NCBI RefSeq assembly: GCF_017309385.1
Contig: NZ_JAFJMJ010000001.1
Span: 1,612,001-1,676,000, forward strand
Reading direction: 5' to 3'
Source: Amycolatopsis sp. 195334CR
GTDB lineage: Bacteria; Actinomycetota; Actinomycetes; Mycobacteriales; Pseudonocardiaceae
DNA length: 64,000 bases
The translations under genes and the position numbers were made by a program. Below, in pieces: positions 43,411 through 51,520 of the stretch. The notes under the pieces were generated by a model. It had not been told where the DNA came from. It saw nothing but the letters and a program-made list of their open reading frames with translations, and searched no databases. Within the stretch, counting starts at the first letter, position 1. Each line of letters opens with the position of its first letter.

Positions 43411-43430
43411 GCGGCAAGAGTGTGCCGCAT
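43409..43430. promoter_or_regulatory. inverted repeat over the APC permease start codon
   Basis: ATGCGGCA (43409-43416) and TGCCGCAT (43423-43430) flank 6 nt. On the minus strand the second arm ends in the start codon region. It could be an operator over a leaderless promoter or an RNA hairpin hiding the start. Confidence 0.45.
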
Positions 43431-43469
43431 CACTTCCGTGACCGACAGTCCGGATTGATCAGTTCTTCG

Positions 43470-44759
43470 TCACGTCTTGGCGACGGGGGCCCGGTACCGC
43501 CAGAAAGCGGGCAGGAGCAGTACCGCGACCAGGAGTAGGAGAATCACCAGAACCCCGCCGCCGCTGGTCGCGGCGGCCGTGCCGACCCCGGCCGCGGCCC
43601 AGCCGTGGGACAGGTCGGCGATGCGCGGCCCGCCCGCGACCACCACAGTCAGCGCGCCCTGCATCCGGCCGCGCATCTCGTCGGTGGAGGCGGCCTGGAG
43701 GATGGCCATCCGGTAGATCGCGCTGACCATGTCGGCCGCGCCGGCCAGTGCCAGGAAGACGATCGCCAGCCACAGCGAGTCGGCCAGGCCGAAGGCGATC
43801 ACGCACAGGCCCCACGCGGCGATCGAGACCACCACGGCCACCCCGTGCCTGCTGATCCGGGTGAGCCAGCCGGACATCAGCCCGATCAGCATCGCGCCGA
43901 GCGGGATCGCGGTGTACAGCCAGCCGAGCGCGAGGCCGCCGCCCGGCGGGTCGCCGAAGGTCCGCTCGGCCATCTCCGGGAACAACGCGCGCGGCATGCC
44001 CGCCACCATCGCGATCACGTCCACCACGAACGAGGCGAGCAGCACCTTCTGGGTGCCCATGTAGCGGAACCCGTCGAGCACGTCGCGCAGCCCGGCGCGG
44101 CGGACCAGCCCGGACAGCGGCAGCATCGCGGGCAGCTTCCACACCGCCCACAGCGTGAGCGCCAGCGCCACCGTGTCCACCAGGTACAAAGTGGACAGAC
44201 CGACGATCGGCAGCAGCGCGCCGGCGGCCAGCGGGCCGAACACCGCGCCGAACTGGCTCATCGTGCTCTGCAGCGCGATCGCCGGCGGCAGCAGTTCCTC
44301 GGGCACCAGCCGCGCCACCACCGCGCTGCGGGTGGGCATGTTGATCGCGAAGAAGGCCTGGTTCACGCCGAGCAGGGCGAGCACCACCCAGACCGAGTTC
44401 ACCGCGAAGAAGGCCTGCGCCCACAGCAGCGCCGCGGTCACCGCGATACCGGTGTTGGTCACCATGAGCAGCTTGCGGCGGTCCACGGTGTCCGCGATCG
44501 CGCCGCCCCACAGGCCGAACACCAGCAGCGGGACGAGCGCGACGGCCCCGGTCAGGCCGACGTAACCGGACGAACCGGTCAGGTCGAACACCTGCTTGGG
44601 CACCGCGACGGCGGTCAGCTGGCTGCCGATGGCGGTGACCACGGTGGTCAGCCAGAGACGGCGGAAGGCCGGGATCCGCAACGGACGCGTGTCCATCACG
44701 ATCGAGCCGAGTACCTTGCGGGCGCCCTTCGGTTTCCTGGTTCCCGCGTCGGTGCTCAC
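43470..44759 (-). CDS. MFS transporter (enterobactin exporter-like group)
   Basis: Major facilitator protein of 429 residues with 12 predicted helices. The loop after helix 2 reads LLVFGLWGGAIADTVDRRKL, the motif-A-like pattern of the MFS_3/EntS-type group, and a second one follows halfway. Cargo may be a drug or siderophore; it cannot be decided. Starts with GTG at 44759, with TAAGCT 6 nt upstream (leaderless). A short inverted repeat CTTAG/CTAAG (44768-44782) covers that promoter. Confidence 0.85.
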   Translation of the reverse strand: MSTDAGTRKPKGARKVLGSIVMDTRPLRIPAFRRLWLTTVVTAIGSQLTAVAVPKQVFDLTGSSGYVGLTGAVALVPLLVFGLWGGAIADTVDRRKLLMVTNTGIAVTAALLWAQAFFAVNSVWVVLALLGVNQAFFAINMPTRSAVVARLVPEELLPPAIALQSTMSQFGAVFGPLAAGALLPIVGLSTLYLVDTVALALTLWAVWKLPAMLPLSGLVRRAGLRDVLDGFRYMGTQKVLLASFVVDVIAMVAGMPRALFPEMAERTFGDPPGGGLALGWLYTAIPLGAMLIGLMSGWLTRISRHGVAVVVSIAAWGLCVIAFGLADSLWLAIVFLALAGAADMVSAIYRMAILQAASTDEMRGRMQGALTVVVAGGPRIADLSHGWAAAGVGTAAATSGGGVLVILLLLVAVLLLPAFWRYRAPVAKT

Positions 44760-44805
44760 CGGAGAAGCTTAGCGAGCCTAAGTGGTTGCCGTCGCGTGAT
44801 TTTCG

Positions 44806-45492
44806 CTACGGGGCGACGCGCTCGACCTTCCAGCCGTCGTCGGTGCGGACGTAGCGCAGCCGGTCGTGCAGGCGGTCGCGCTGGCCCTGCCAGAACTCCA
44901 CCACGTCCGGGCGGATGCGCCAGCCACCCCAGTGCGGCGGGAAGGGCACCTGCTCGGTGTCGGCGAACCGGCGCTCGATCGCGTGCAGCGCGTTGTCCAG
45001 CGCGCGCCTGCCGTCGACCACCCGCGACTGCGGGCTGGCCCAGGCGCCCAGCTGGGATCCACGCGGGCGGGAGGCCCAGTACTCGGCGGTCTCGGTGATG
45101 TCCACCTTCTCCACCTCGCCCCGGACGTGCACCTGGCGGTGCAGCGAGTACCAGGGGAAGGTCGCCGACGCGTACCGGGTGACGGTGAGGTCGTGGCTCT
45201 TGTTCGAGGTGTAGTTCGTGTAGAACACCACCCCGCGCTGGTCGAGGCCCTTGCAGAGCACCGTCCGGCTGGACGGGCGGCCCTCGCCGTCGGCGGTGGC
45301 GAGCACCATCGCGTTGGCTTCCGGGACCCCGGCGTGGATGGCCTGGTCGAGCCAGGACTGCAGCTGTTCGGTCCAGGTGGCGGCGAGGTTCTCCTCGTCG
45401 AGGGCGTCACCTTCGTAGGCCACCCGCATGCCGGGCAGCCGGATGGCCACGTCCACGTCAGCCGCACCGTTCGCGTTGTCGAGCTCCGGCAT
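44806..45492 (-). CDS. pdxH: pyridoxamine 5'-phosphate oxidase
   Basis: FMN enzyme of 228 residues oxidising pyridoxine or pyridoxamine 5'-phosphate to pyridoxal 5'-phosphate. Motifs: AMVLATADGEGRPSSRTVLC, VFYTNYTSNKSHDL, ATFPWYSLHRQVHVRGEVEK, YWASRPRGSQLGAWASPQS and the C-terminal PPHWGGWRIRPDVVEFWQGQ with RLHDRLRY. The start is ATG 45492, 9 nt after GGAGG; TTG at 45501 is too close to that site. PLP made here is needed by SerC at the window end. Confidence 0.93.
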   Translation of the reverse strand: MPELDNANGAADVDVAIRLPGMRVAYEGDALDEENLAATWTEQLQSWLDQAIHAGVPEANAMVLATADGEGRPSSRTVLCKGLDQRGVVFYTNYTSNKSHDLTVTRYASATFPWYSLHRQVHVRGEVEKVDITETAEYWASRPRGSQLGAWASPQSRVVDGRRALDNALHAIERRFADTEQVPFPPHWGGWRIRPDVVEFWQGQRDRLHDRLRYVRTDDGWKVERVAP

Positions 45493-45690
45493 GTTCGCCA
45501 ACCTCCGTGCCCTGTAGGGCCGTCATTGATTCACCCGACGGTAGGGGCTGGACCGCGGTGGCGAAACCCACAGAACGGTGACTCCTGCCACCTCGTTGTC
45601 CCCCACTCGTAACTCACCGCTTACCTCGCGCCACACGGGCGCAAAAACCCGTCCCTACCTTCGGTCTGTTTTCCCGGACTGGAGGTAGCC

Positions 45691-47358
45691 ATGACGGAGA
45701 CCATCCCCACTAGGAAAGAGGCCCCGCCACAACGGCGGTACGCCAGGCTCGCGGCCAACGAGAACCGCGAGGACTACTCGCTCCGCTTCGCCGCCCACTC
45801 GTTCCGCCGCTGGCGGCCGCTGGTGGTGGCCACCACCGCGCTCGGCGGCATCGCCTACCTGGCCGACTTCGCCATCGGCGCGAGCATCGTGTTCAGCTAC
45901 GGGTTCACCTCGGGGGTACTGGCCATCCTGGCCGCCGCGCTGGTCATCTTCGTCACCGGCGCGCCGATCGCCGCGGCCTGCGCGAAGTACGGCGTGGACA
46001 TGGACCTGCTCACCCGCGGTGCCGGGTTCGGCTACTTCGGTTCGACGCTGACCTCGCTCGTCTACGCCAGCTTCACGGTGATCTTCTTCGCGCTCGAGGG
46101 CTCGATCATGGCGCAGGCGTTCGACCTGGCGCTGGGGGTGCCGCTGCCGATCGGGTACCTGCTGTCCACGCTGATCGTGCTGCCGTTCGCGTTGTACGGC
46201 ATGGGCGCGCTGGCGAAGATGCAGACCTGGACGCAGCCGCTGTGGATCGCCGGGCTGATCCTCCCGTTCGTGGTGGTGGCCGTGCGGGAGCCGGGCAGGC
46301 TGGCGGAGTTCGCCTCGTTCGGCGGGACCGAGGGGGCCGGGTCGCAGTTCTCCGCGATCGGGTTCGGCTTCGGCATGGGGGTGGCGTTGTCGTTGATCGG
46401 GCAGATCGGCGAGCAGGCCGATTACCTGCGGTTCATGCCGGAGAAGACGGCGGCGAACAAGCGCTCGTGGTGGGCCGCGGTGCTCGCCGCGGGCCCCGGC
46501 TGGGTGGTCCTGGGCGCGGCGAAGCAGATCGGTGGTGCGTTGCTGGCGTTCCTGGCGCTGGGGGTGGTCGGCGAGACGCACGCGCTGGAGCCGATCGCGC
46601 CGTACCTGGAGGCGGTGAAGCCCGCGCTGGGCCCGGTGGCCCTCACCTTCGCGGCTCTGTTCGTGGTGGTGTCGCAGATCAAGATCAACACAACGAACGC
46701 CTACTCGGGTTCTCTCTCGTTCGCGAACTTCTTCTCGCGCGTGCTGCACCGGCACCCCGGCCGGGTCTGGTACGTGCTGGTGAACTGCGGGATCGCGCTG
46801 GCGCTGATGGAGTTCGGCGCGTTCGCGCTGCTGAACAAGATCCTGGGGTTCTACTCGAACGTGGCGATCGCGTGGATCGGCGCGGTGTGCGCGGACCTGC
46901 TGATCGTCAAGCCGCTGGGGCTGTCGCCGCGGTACGTCGAGTTCAAGCGGGCTTACCTGCACAAGATCAACCCGGTCGGCTTCGGCTCGATGGTCTTCGC
47001 GTCGGCGGTCTCGATCACCGCGTACTTCGGTGCTTTCGGCCAGTACCCGGCGGCTTTCAGCCCGTTGCTGGCGCTGGTGATCGCGGTCGTCTGCGTGCCG
47101 CTGCTGGCGTGGTTGACCAAGGGCCGCTACTACCTGGCGCGCCCGAACACGGTCGCCACCGGGGACCTGCAAGCCACCCACACCTGCACCGTCTGCGGTG
47201 ACGCGTACGAGCTGCCGGACATCGCGGACTGCTCGCGGCAGCAGGGGGCGATCTGCTCGCTCTGCTGCACCCTGGACTCGACCTGCCACGACCAGTGCCA
47301 AGCCCCAGGTGCCTCGCCGGTGGCCCTGCCCATGCCCACCGTGCGCCGTCCGGAGTGA
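45691..47358 (+). CDS. NCS1-family purine/cytosine permease with eight-cysteine tail
   Basis: Nucleobase:cation symporter of 555 residues with about 12 membrane helices. NCS1 features include NENREDYSLRFAAHSFRRW at the start, RGAGFGYFGSTLTSLVYASF and INTTNAYSGSLSFANFF. After the last helix the tail (about residues 498-530) reads as C-x2-C-x11-C-x7-C-x2-CC-x5-C-x3-C, including YELPDIADC and ICSLCCTLDSTCHDQC. Similar tails occur, as I recall, in proteins where such a transporter is fused to a sensor kinase, so a metal- or redox-sensing or signalling role is possible. GGAGG lies 5 nt before the ATG. A hairpin repeat follows the stop directly. Confidence 0.85.
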   Translation: MTETIPTRKEAPPQRRYARLAANENREDYSLRFAAHSFRRWRPLVVATTALGGIAYLADFAIGASIVFSYGFTSGVLAILAAALVIFVTGAPIAAACAKYGVDMDLLTRGAGFGYFGSTLTSLVYASFTVIFFALEGSIMAQAFDLALGVPLPIGYLLSTLIVLPFALYGMGALAKMQTWTQPLWIAGLILPFVVVAVREPGRLAEFASFGGTEGAGSQFSAIGFGFGMGVALSLIGQIGEQADYLRFMPEKTAANKRSWWAAVLAAGPGWVVLGAAKQIGGALLAFLALGVVGETHALEPIAPYLEAVKPALGPVALTFAALFVVVSQIKINTTNAYSGSLSFANFFSRVLHRHPGRVWYVLVNCGIALALMEFGAFALLNKILGFYSNVAIAWIGAVCADLLIVKPLGLSPRYVEFKRAYLHKINPVGFGSMVFASAVSITAYFGAFGQYPAAFSPLLALVIAVVCVPLLAWLTKGRYYLARPNTVATGDLQATHTCTVCGDAYELPDIADCSRQQGAICSLCCTLDSTCHDQCQAPGASPVALPMPTVRRPE

Positions 47359-47359
47359 C

Positions 47360-47409
47360 GTGAATGTGGCTTTCACTGCGGATTCGGCAGTGAAAGCCAC
47401 ATTCACTGC
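47360..47409. repeat. pair of AGCCACA-loop units forming a 20-bp hairpin
   Basis: The arms 47360-47379 and 47387-47406 are perfect reverse complements with a 7-nt loop. Each arm is itself a unit: GTGAA-TGTGGCT-TTCAC (47360-47376) and GCAGTGAA-AGCCACA-TTCACTGC (47387-47409). It fills the 54-bp gap between convergent stops at 47358 and 47413 and probably terminates both transcripts. Confidence 0.9.
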
Positions 47410-47412
47410 ACC

Positions 47413-48603
47413 TCAGCAGGAGGACTTGGGGGCGGTTCCGGCGAAACGGGAGGAGAGCCACTCGATGGCGACCGGTCCGCCCACCGCCACGCCGCCGATG
47501 TGTTCCAGCAGCGGGAAGGTCTGCCACTGCACCGTCACGCCCGCCGCGCAGTAGCGCGAGAGGAGCGCCTTGCCCACCTTGAACGGGATCAGCTCGTCCA
47601 GCGTGCCGTGGTAGAGGAACACCGGTGCCGAAGGGGCGCGGTCCCCCGCCCGGTTCTCCGCGAGCCGTGCCTGCCAGCGCGGGTCGGCCAGCGGGTCGGG
47701 GATGGTCACGAAGTCGCGCAGCCGTGCGAAAGGTGCGGCCGCGCCCAGTTCGATGGTGCAGGCGTCCTGGATGCGCGAGACCACCTTGCGCCCGCGGTCG
47801 TTCAGGATCGACTCGAACGGCACGTCCGGGTAGGCCGTCGCCAAGCCGGTCGCCGCGCCGAGGACCAGGCCGAACGCGGGGCCGCCGTCGTTGAACTTCG
47901 CGACCGCGTTCAGGTCGGCGGGCACGCCGCCCGCGGCCACCCCGGTCACCTTCAGCTCCGGCGCGTACGACGGGTGCAGTTCACCCGCGAACGCCGCCGC
48001 CTGCCCGCCCTGCGAGTACCCGAACACGCCGACCGGCGCGTCCGGCGAAAGGCCCGCCTCGCCCACCGTCAGCGCGGCTCGCGCGGCGTCCAGCATCGCG
48101 CGGCCTTCGGACTGGCCGGTGGCGTAGGTGTGCGTGCCCGGTGTGCCGAGGCCTTCGTAGTCGGTGAGCACGACGGCCCAGCCCTTGCTGAGCGCCTGGC
48201 CGATCAGCGCGACCTCGTTCTCGGTGCCGGTGCGCAGCTTGTACGACGGCGCGCAGGCGTCGCCGATGCCGTGCGTGCCGACGGCGTAGGTGAGCAGGGG
48301 GCGCGGGCCGTTCGTCCACGGGATGGGTGGCAGCAGCAGCGTGCCGGACACCGCGTTCGCCTGGCCGGTCGCCGAGGTCGAGCGGTAGAGCAGCTGCCAC
48401 GCCTTCACCGGGGCCGGGAACGGCCCGACCTTGACGTCGACCGCGCGCTGGCGCAGCACGTCACCCGGCTCGCCGGACAGCTGGTCGGGCGGGGTGTAGA
48501 AGGGATCTTCCGAGGGCACCGGCGGACTGGCCGCCTGCGCGGGAAGGGCACCGGTGGTCAGCGCGACCAGTGCGACGGTCAGGGCGGCCAGGGCTCGGCG
48601 CAT
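47413..48603 (-). CDS. secreted lipase/esterase (secretory lipase family)
   Basis: Exported alpha/beta hydrolase of 396 residues with a Sec signal peptide (MRRALAALTVALVALTTGAL, cleavage after AQA). The nucleophile elbow is GVFGYSQGGQAAAF; acid and histidine are likely in HGTLDELIPF and PLLEHIGG near the end. The layout follows the fungal/actinobacterial secretory lipase family that attacks triacylglycerols and other esters. Four cysteines may form disulfides. GAGGAGA lies 6 nt before the ATG. It is divergent from a TetR gene with a clear operator between. Confidence 0.86.
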   Translation of the reverse strand: MRRALAALTVALVALTTGALPAQAASPPVPSEDPFYTPPDQLSGEPGDVLRQRAVDVKVGPFPAPVKAWQLLYRSTSATGQANAVSGTLLLPPIPWTNGPRPLLTYAVGTHGIGDACAPSYKLRTGTENEVALIGQALSKGWAVVLTDYEGLGTPGTHTYATGQSEGRAMLDAARAALTVGEAGLSPDAPVGVFGYSQGGQAAAFAGELHPSYAPELKVTGVAAGGVPADLNAVAKFNDGGPAFGLVLGAATGLATAYPDVPFESILNDRGRKVVSRIQDACTIELGAAAPFARLRDFVTIPDPLADPRWQARLAENRAGDRAPSAPVFLYHGTLDELIPFKVGKALLSRYCAAGVTVQWQTFPLLEHIGGVAVGGPVAIEWLSSRFAGTAPKSSC

Positions 48604-48676
48604 GGATTTCTCCTCAGTGCCGCGAAGCGGCTCCGTTGAGGGTGGTGGCGGGCTGGCGGGTGGGACTCCGAGGTTT

Positions 48677-48716
48677 GAAAATCAGGATTTTCGCAATGTA
48701 GGCCGCCCGCTATAAT
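48677..48716 (+). promoter_or_regulatory. operator GAAAATC-AG-GATTTTC with TATAAT promoter
   Basis: Perfect 7-bp arms with a 2-bp centre (48677-48692) lie where the -35 would be for a consensus TATAAT (48711-48716). TATAAT is rare in such GC-rich DNA. This should drive the TetR gene and allow that protein to repress itself and the divergent lipase. Confidence 0.7.
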
Positions 48717-48757
48717 TTGGCAATCGCGGTTACCGAAATTCACCGGTTGGAGGCCAG

Positions 48758-49375
48758 GTGGTTCGCACCTACGGCGGAGTGGCCCCGGAGCAACGTCGCG
48801 CGGAGCGACGGGAGAAGCTGCTCGCCGCGGCGCTGGAGCGGTTCACGGCGGACGGGTACGCGCAGACCAAGATCGCCAGGCTGTGCACCGACGCCGGGGT
48901 GTCCACCCGGAACTTCTACGAGGAGTTCAGCAGCAAGGAGCAGCTCCTGCTCACCCTGCACGCGCGGATCAACGAGGCCGCCTACCAGCGCGTCGGCGCC
49001 AAGCTCGACGAACTGGCCGATGTGGACGCGGTCACCAGGATCGCCGCGGCGCTGGACGTCTTCGTCGCCACGGTGACCTCCGATCCCCGCCTGCCGCGGC
49101 TCAACTACGTGGAGGCGGTCGGGGTCAGCCCCGAACTCGAGCGCCAGCACCAGGACTGGGTGACGCGCTGGGCGGAGTTCATCGCCACCGAGGCCGAACG
49201 CGCCGCGCGGCACGATCTCGCCCCCTCCCGCGACTACCGGCTGACCTCGATCGCCCTGGTGGGCGCGGCCACTGGCCTGCTGCGAGAGTGGCAGGCCCAT
49301 GAACCACCGTTGCCCGTGGACGAAATCGCGGCAGAGCTGAAGGGGATCATGCTCGCCGCCATCACGCGGCAGTAA
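48758..49375 (+). CDS. TetR-family regulator, divergent from the secreted lipase
   Basis: Repressor of 205 residues. Helix-turn-helix: RREKLLAAALERFTADGYAQ and GVSTRNFYEEFSSKEQLLL; the C-terminal ligand domain includes FVATVTSDPRLPRLNYVEAV. It starts with GTG at 48758 after TTGGAGG. The shared 154-bp gap with the lipase gene contains a perfect palindrome and a consensus -10, so regulation of lipase expression by a fatty acid or ester is likely. Confidence 0.84.
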   Translation: MVRTYGGVAPEQRRAERREKLLAAALERFTADGYAQTKIARLCTDAGVSTRNFYEEFSSKEQLLLTLHARINEAAYQRVGAKLDELADVDAVTRIAAALDVFVATVTSDPRLPRLNYVEAVGVSPELERQHQDWVTRWAEFIATEAERAARHDLAPSRDYRLTSIALVGAATGLLREWQAHEPPLPVDEIAAELKGIMLAAITRQ

Positions 49376-49377
49376 GC

Positions 49378-49445
49378 AGCCGCCGAGGCGAAGGCACCCG
49401 CCGTCGCATCACGCGCAAGCAGCCAGCCGCCGCGGCGAAGGCACC
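49378..49445. repeat. imperfect direct repeat between TetR and ureD
   Basis: A 21-bp sequence at 49378-49398 recurs at 49425-49445 with one mismatch, 47 bp apart; weaker similarity extends further to the left. The first copy follows the TetR stop and the second ends 3 bp before the ureD stop. Confidence 0.65.
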
Positions 49446-49447
49446 GG

Positions 49448-50158
49448 TCAGGCGAGTGCGAGTAAGCGCTCCGCGTCCACTGTGTTGTCCGCGAGGGCCG
49501 TCACCAGGGCGCCGCCGCCGGGCAGCGGGCTTACCGACCACCACTCACCGCCCGCCGGATCCACCGGTTTTTCCTCCAGCAGCAGGATTTCCGTGGCCAG
49601 TACCCGGCGTCCGGCGAGGTAGGCGAGGCTCCTGCCCAGCGCCGGGTCGCCGATGTCGAGGGTTTGCCTCAGCACCGCCCGGCCGTCCCGCACCACGTGC
49701 TGCGTGGTGGTCAACCGCCCCGGCGCCTCGCCCTCGCGGCCCAGCACCAGCACCTCACGCGCCCGAAAAGCGGCATCCCCAAACAACGAAACCCGCAGCT
49801 CCGCGACATGCCGCGCGCGGGCGGTCACCACGGTCGGTTCGGGCAAATACGAAAACCACCCGCCCTCCTCGACCACAACCTCCACAATGGACGAACTCGC
49901 CTCGCCGAACGGGCCGGGCAGCGCCAGCGTCGCGGCCACCCCGGAGAGGGTCAGCCGCGCGCCGGCGCCCACCCGCACGACCAGCCGGAGTTCGTCCCCG
50001 CCGAGCGGCGAGGTCGCCGAGTTGACCAGGTGCACCAAGGCGTCCGAAGTGGACCGCCGGCGCGGGAACAGGGTGAGCGGCGCCATCGACCGCAGCTCCC
50101 GCAACACCGTCCGCCCGGTGGCATCCAGTTCGGCGACCAGCCGCGCGGTGGCCTTCAC
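49448..50158 (-). CDS. ureD: urease accessory protein UreD
   Basis: Scaffold of the urease activation complex, 236 residues. UreD binds the apo-urease and recruits UreF and UreG so that nickel can be delivered. The family is variable; seen are [40 protein letters not shown] and [14 protein letters not shown]. It starts with GTG at 50158 overlapping the ureG stop (GTGA). It is the last gene of the urease operon. Confidence 0.85.
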   Translation of the reverse strand: MKATARLVAELDATGRTVLRELRSMAPLTLFPRRRSTSDALVHLVNSATSPLGGDELRLVVRVGAGARLTLSGVAATLALPGPFGEASSSIVEVVVEEGGWFSYLPEPTVVTARARHVAELRVSLFGDAAFRAREVLVLGREGEAPGRLTTTQHVVRDGRAVLRQTLDIGDPALGRSLAYLAGRRVLATEILLLEEKPVDPAGGEWWSVSPLPGGGALVTALADNTVDAERLLALA

Positions 50159-50865
50159 CCCGCGCGGACCGGCACCAGCGACCGCACCCAGTCGGCCACC
50201 GCGGGCGCGTTCGGCGTGTCCACAAGGGACTGCGTGATCACCGGCAGCTCCCCGCGCATCCGGTGCGCGTCCGAGGTCATCACCTCCATGTCCGCACCGA
50301 CCAGATGGGCGATGTCGATCTTGTTGATCACCAGCAGATCCGCCGTGGTGACCCCGGGCCCGCCCTTGCGCGGGACCTTGTCACCCCCGGCGACGTCGAC
50401 CACGAACACCTGGCTGTCGGCCAGCCCGCGGCTGAACACCGCGGTCAGGTTGTCCCCGCCGCTCTCGATGATGATCAGGTCGAGCCCGGGGAACCGCTCC
50501 TCCAGCCGCTCGGCGGCGTCGAGGTTCGCGGTGATGTCGTCGCGGATCGCGGTGTGCGGGCACGCGCCGGTCTGCACCGCCTCGATGCGCTCCGGGTCGA
50601 GCACCCCGGCCTTGCGCAGGAACTCGGCGTCCTCGGTGGTGTAGATGTCGTTGGTCACCACGGCCAGGTTCAGCTCACCGGCCAGCGCCCGGCACAACGC
50701 GGCGACCAGCGCGGTCTTCCCGCTGCCGACCGGGCCGCCGATGCCGATCCGGTACGGCCGCCCGTCCATCGACGCGGCCGGGAACTGGTCCGGTTCGGTG
50801 GCGGTGGGATCGAAGTTGACCGGGTGCACGTGACCGTGCCCGTGGCCGTGTCCTTCAGCTGGCAA
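50155..50865 (-). CDS. ureG: urease accessory GTPase UreG
   Basis: GTPase of 236 residues that powers nickel insertion into urease. The P-loop is GPVGSGKT (44-51), followed by [20 protein letters not shown], the metal motif [11 protein letters not shown] (Cys-Pro-His), IIESGGDNL and [12 protein letters not shown]. The N-terminus is His-rich ([12 protein letters not shown]), which may store nickel in place of the absent UreE. The start is TTG at 50865, overlapping ureF by 11 bp; without it the His-rich part would be lost. Confidence 0.92.
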   Translation of the reverse strand: MPAEGHGHGHGHVHPVNFDPTATEPDQFPAASMDGRPYRIGIGGPVGSGKTALVAALCRALAGELNLAVVTNDIYTTEDAEFLRKAGVLDPERIEAVQTGACPHTAIRDDITANLDAAERLEERFPGLDLIIIESGGDNLTAVFSRGLADSQVFVVDVAGGDKVPRKGGPGVTTADLLVINKIDIAHLVGADMEVMTSDAHRMRGELPVITQSLVDTPNAPAVADWVRSLVPVRAG

Positions 50866-51520
50866 AGAGACGCACCTCTTCCTTGTGTCCGCGCCAATGC
50901 GCTTCGGCGAGCAGGTCCAGCGCGGGGGCTCCCGGCGCCGGGAGTTCGGCGGGGTCCTCCCCCGCGACCGCGGCCGCTTCGTCGGCGACCGCGTGCAGTT
51001 CCCCGGAAAGCCGGGCCACCACGGCGTTCACCACGAACGGGTCCAGCCCGAGCAGGCGCACCGCCGCGCTCGCCGGACCGCTCACCGCGAGGTAGGCCAC
51101 GGCCAGCGCGGCGTCGACCGGTGCTCCCCCGGCGATCCCGGTGAGCGCGCCGACGATGATCGGGTGGTGCGGGCGCGGGGTGACCCGCAGCAACTCGTCC
51201 AGCACCGGCGACGGCCAGGCGACCTTGCCCGCCCGGGCCGTGCCACGCCCCTGCGCGCGGGAGGATTCCCGTTGTGCGGCAGAAGGTGTGCGAGCGTCGA
51301 GTTCGGTGTCCAGCAGTTCCCAGTCCGACTGGCAGCACGCGGCCGCGGCGAACGAAGCCGCCAGCACCCCCGCCGTCCGCAACCGTCCACTGAGGAACGA
51401 CGGCAGGTCGCGCTCGGTGCGCACCAGCTTGCGCACCACGGTTTCCTCCAGCCCGCCGGAGTGCACGTGGCCACCACCGGGGAACCGGGAGTCGGCGAGG
51501 ATGAGCGCGGAAACATCCAT
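50855..51520 (-). CDS. ureF: urease accessory protein UreF
   Basis: Helical accessory protein of 221 residues that works between UreD and UreG in urease maturation. Recognisable are [20 protein letters not shown] at the start (typical D-S-x-F-P-x-G-x-x-x-x-S-x-G-L-E), [12 protein letters not shown], and [13 protein letters not shown]. The ATG overlaps the ureC stop by one base (TGATG). The middle is unusually rich in Arg and Ser (about residues 80-95). Confidence 0.9.
   Translation of the reverse strand: MDVSALILADSRFPGGGHVHSGGLEETVVRKLVRTERDLPSFLSGRLRTAGVLAASFAAAACCQSDWELLDTELDARTPSAAQRESSRAQGRGTARAGKVAWPSPVLDELLRVTPRPHHPIIVGALTGIAGGAPVDAALAVAYLAVSGPASAAVRLLGLDPFVVNAVVARLSGELHAVADEAAAVAGEDPAELPAPGAPALDLLAEAHWRGHKEEVRLFAS

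Noticed and set aside
44766..44784. DtxR/IdeR iron box upstream of the MFS transporter (TTAGG...CTAA-like)
   Set aside because: Only a 5-bp inverted repeat CTTAG/CTAAG with the wrong spacing for the 19-bp iron box.
45502..45690. Purine or pyrimidine riboswitch before the NCS1 permease
   Set aside because: No recognisable conserved core or nested stems; the leader seems to have only a promoter and ribosome site.
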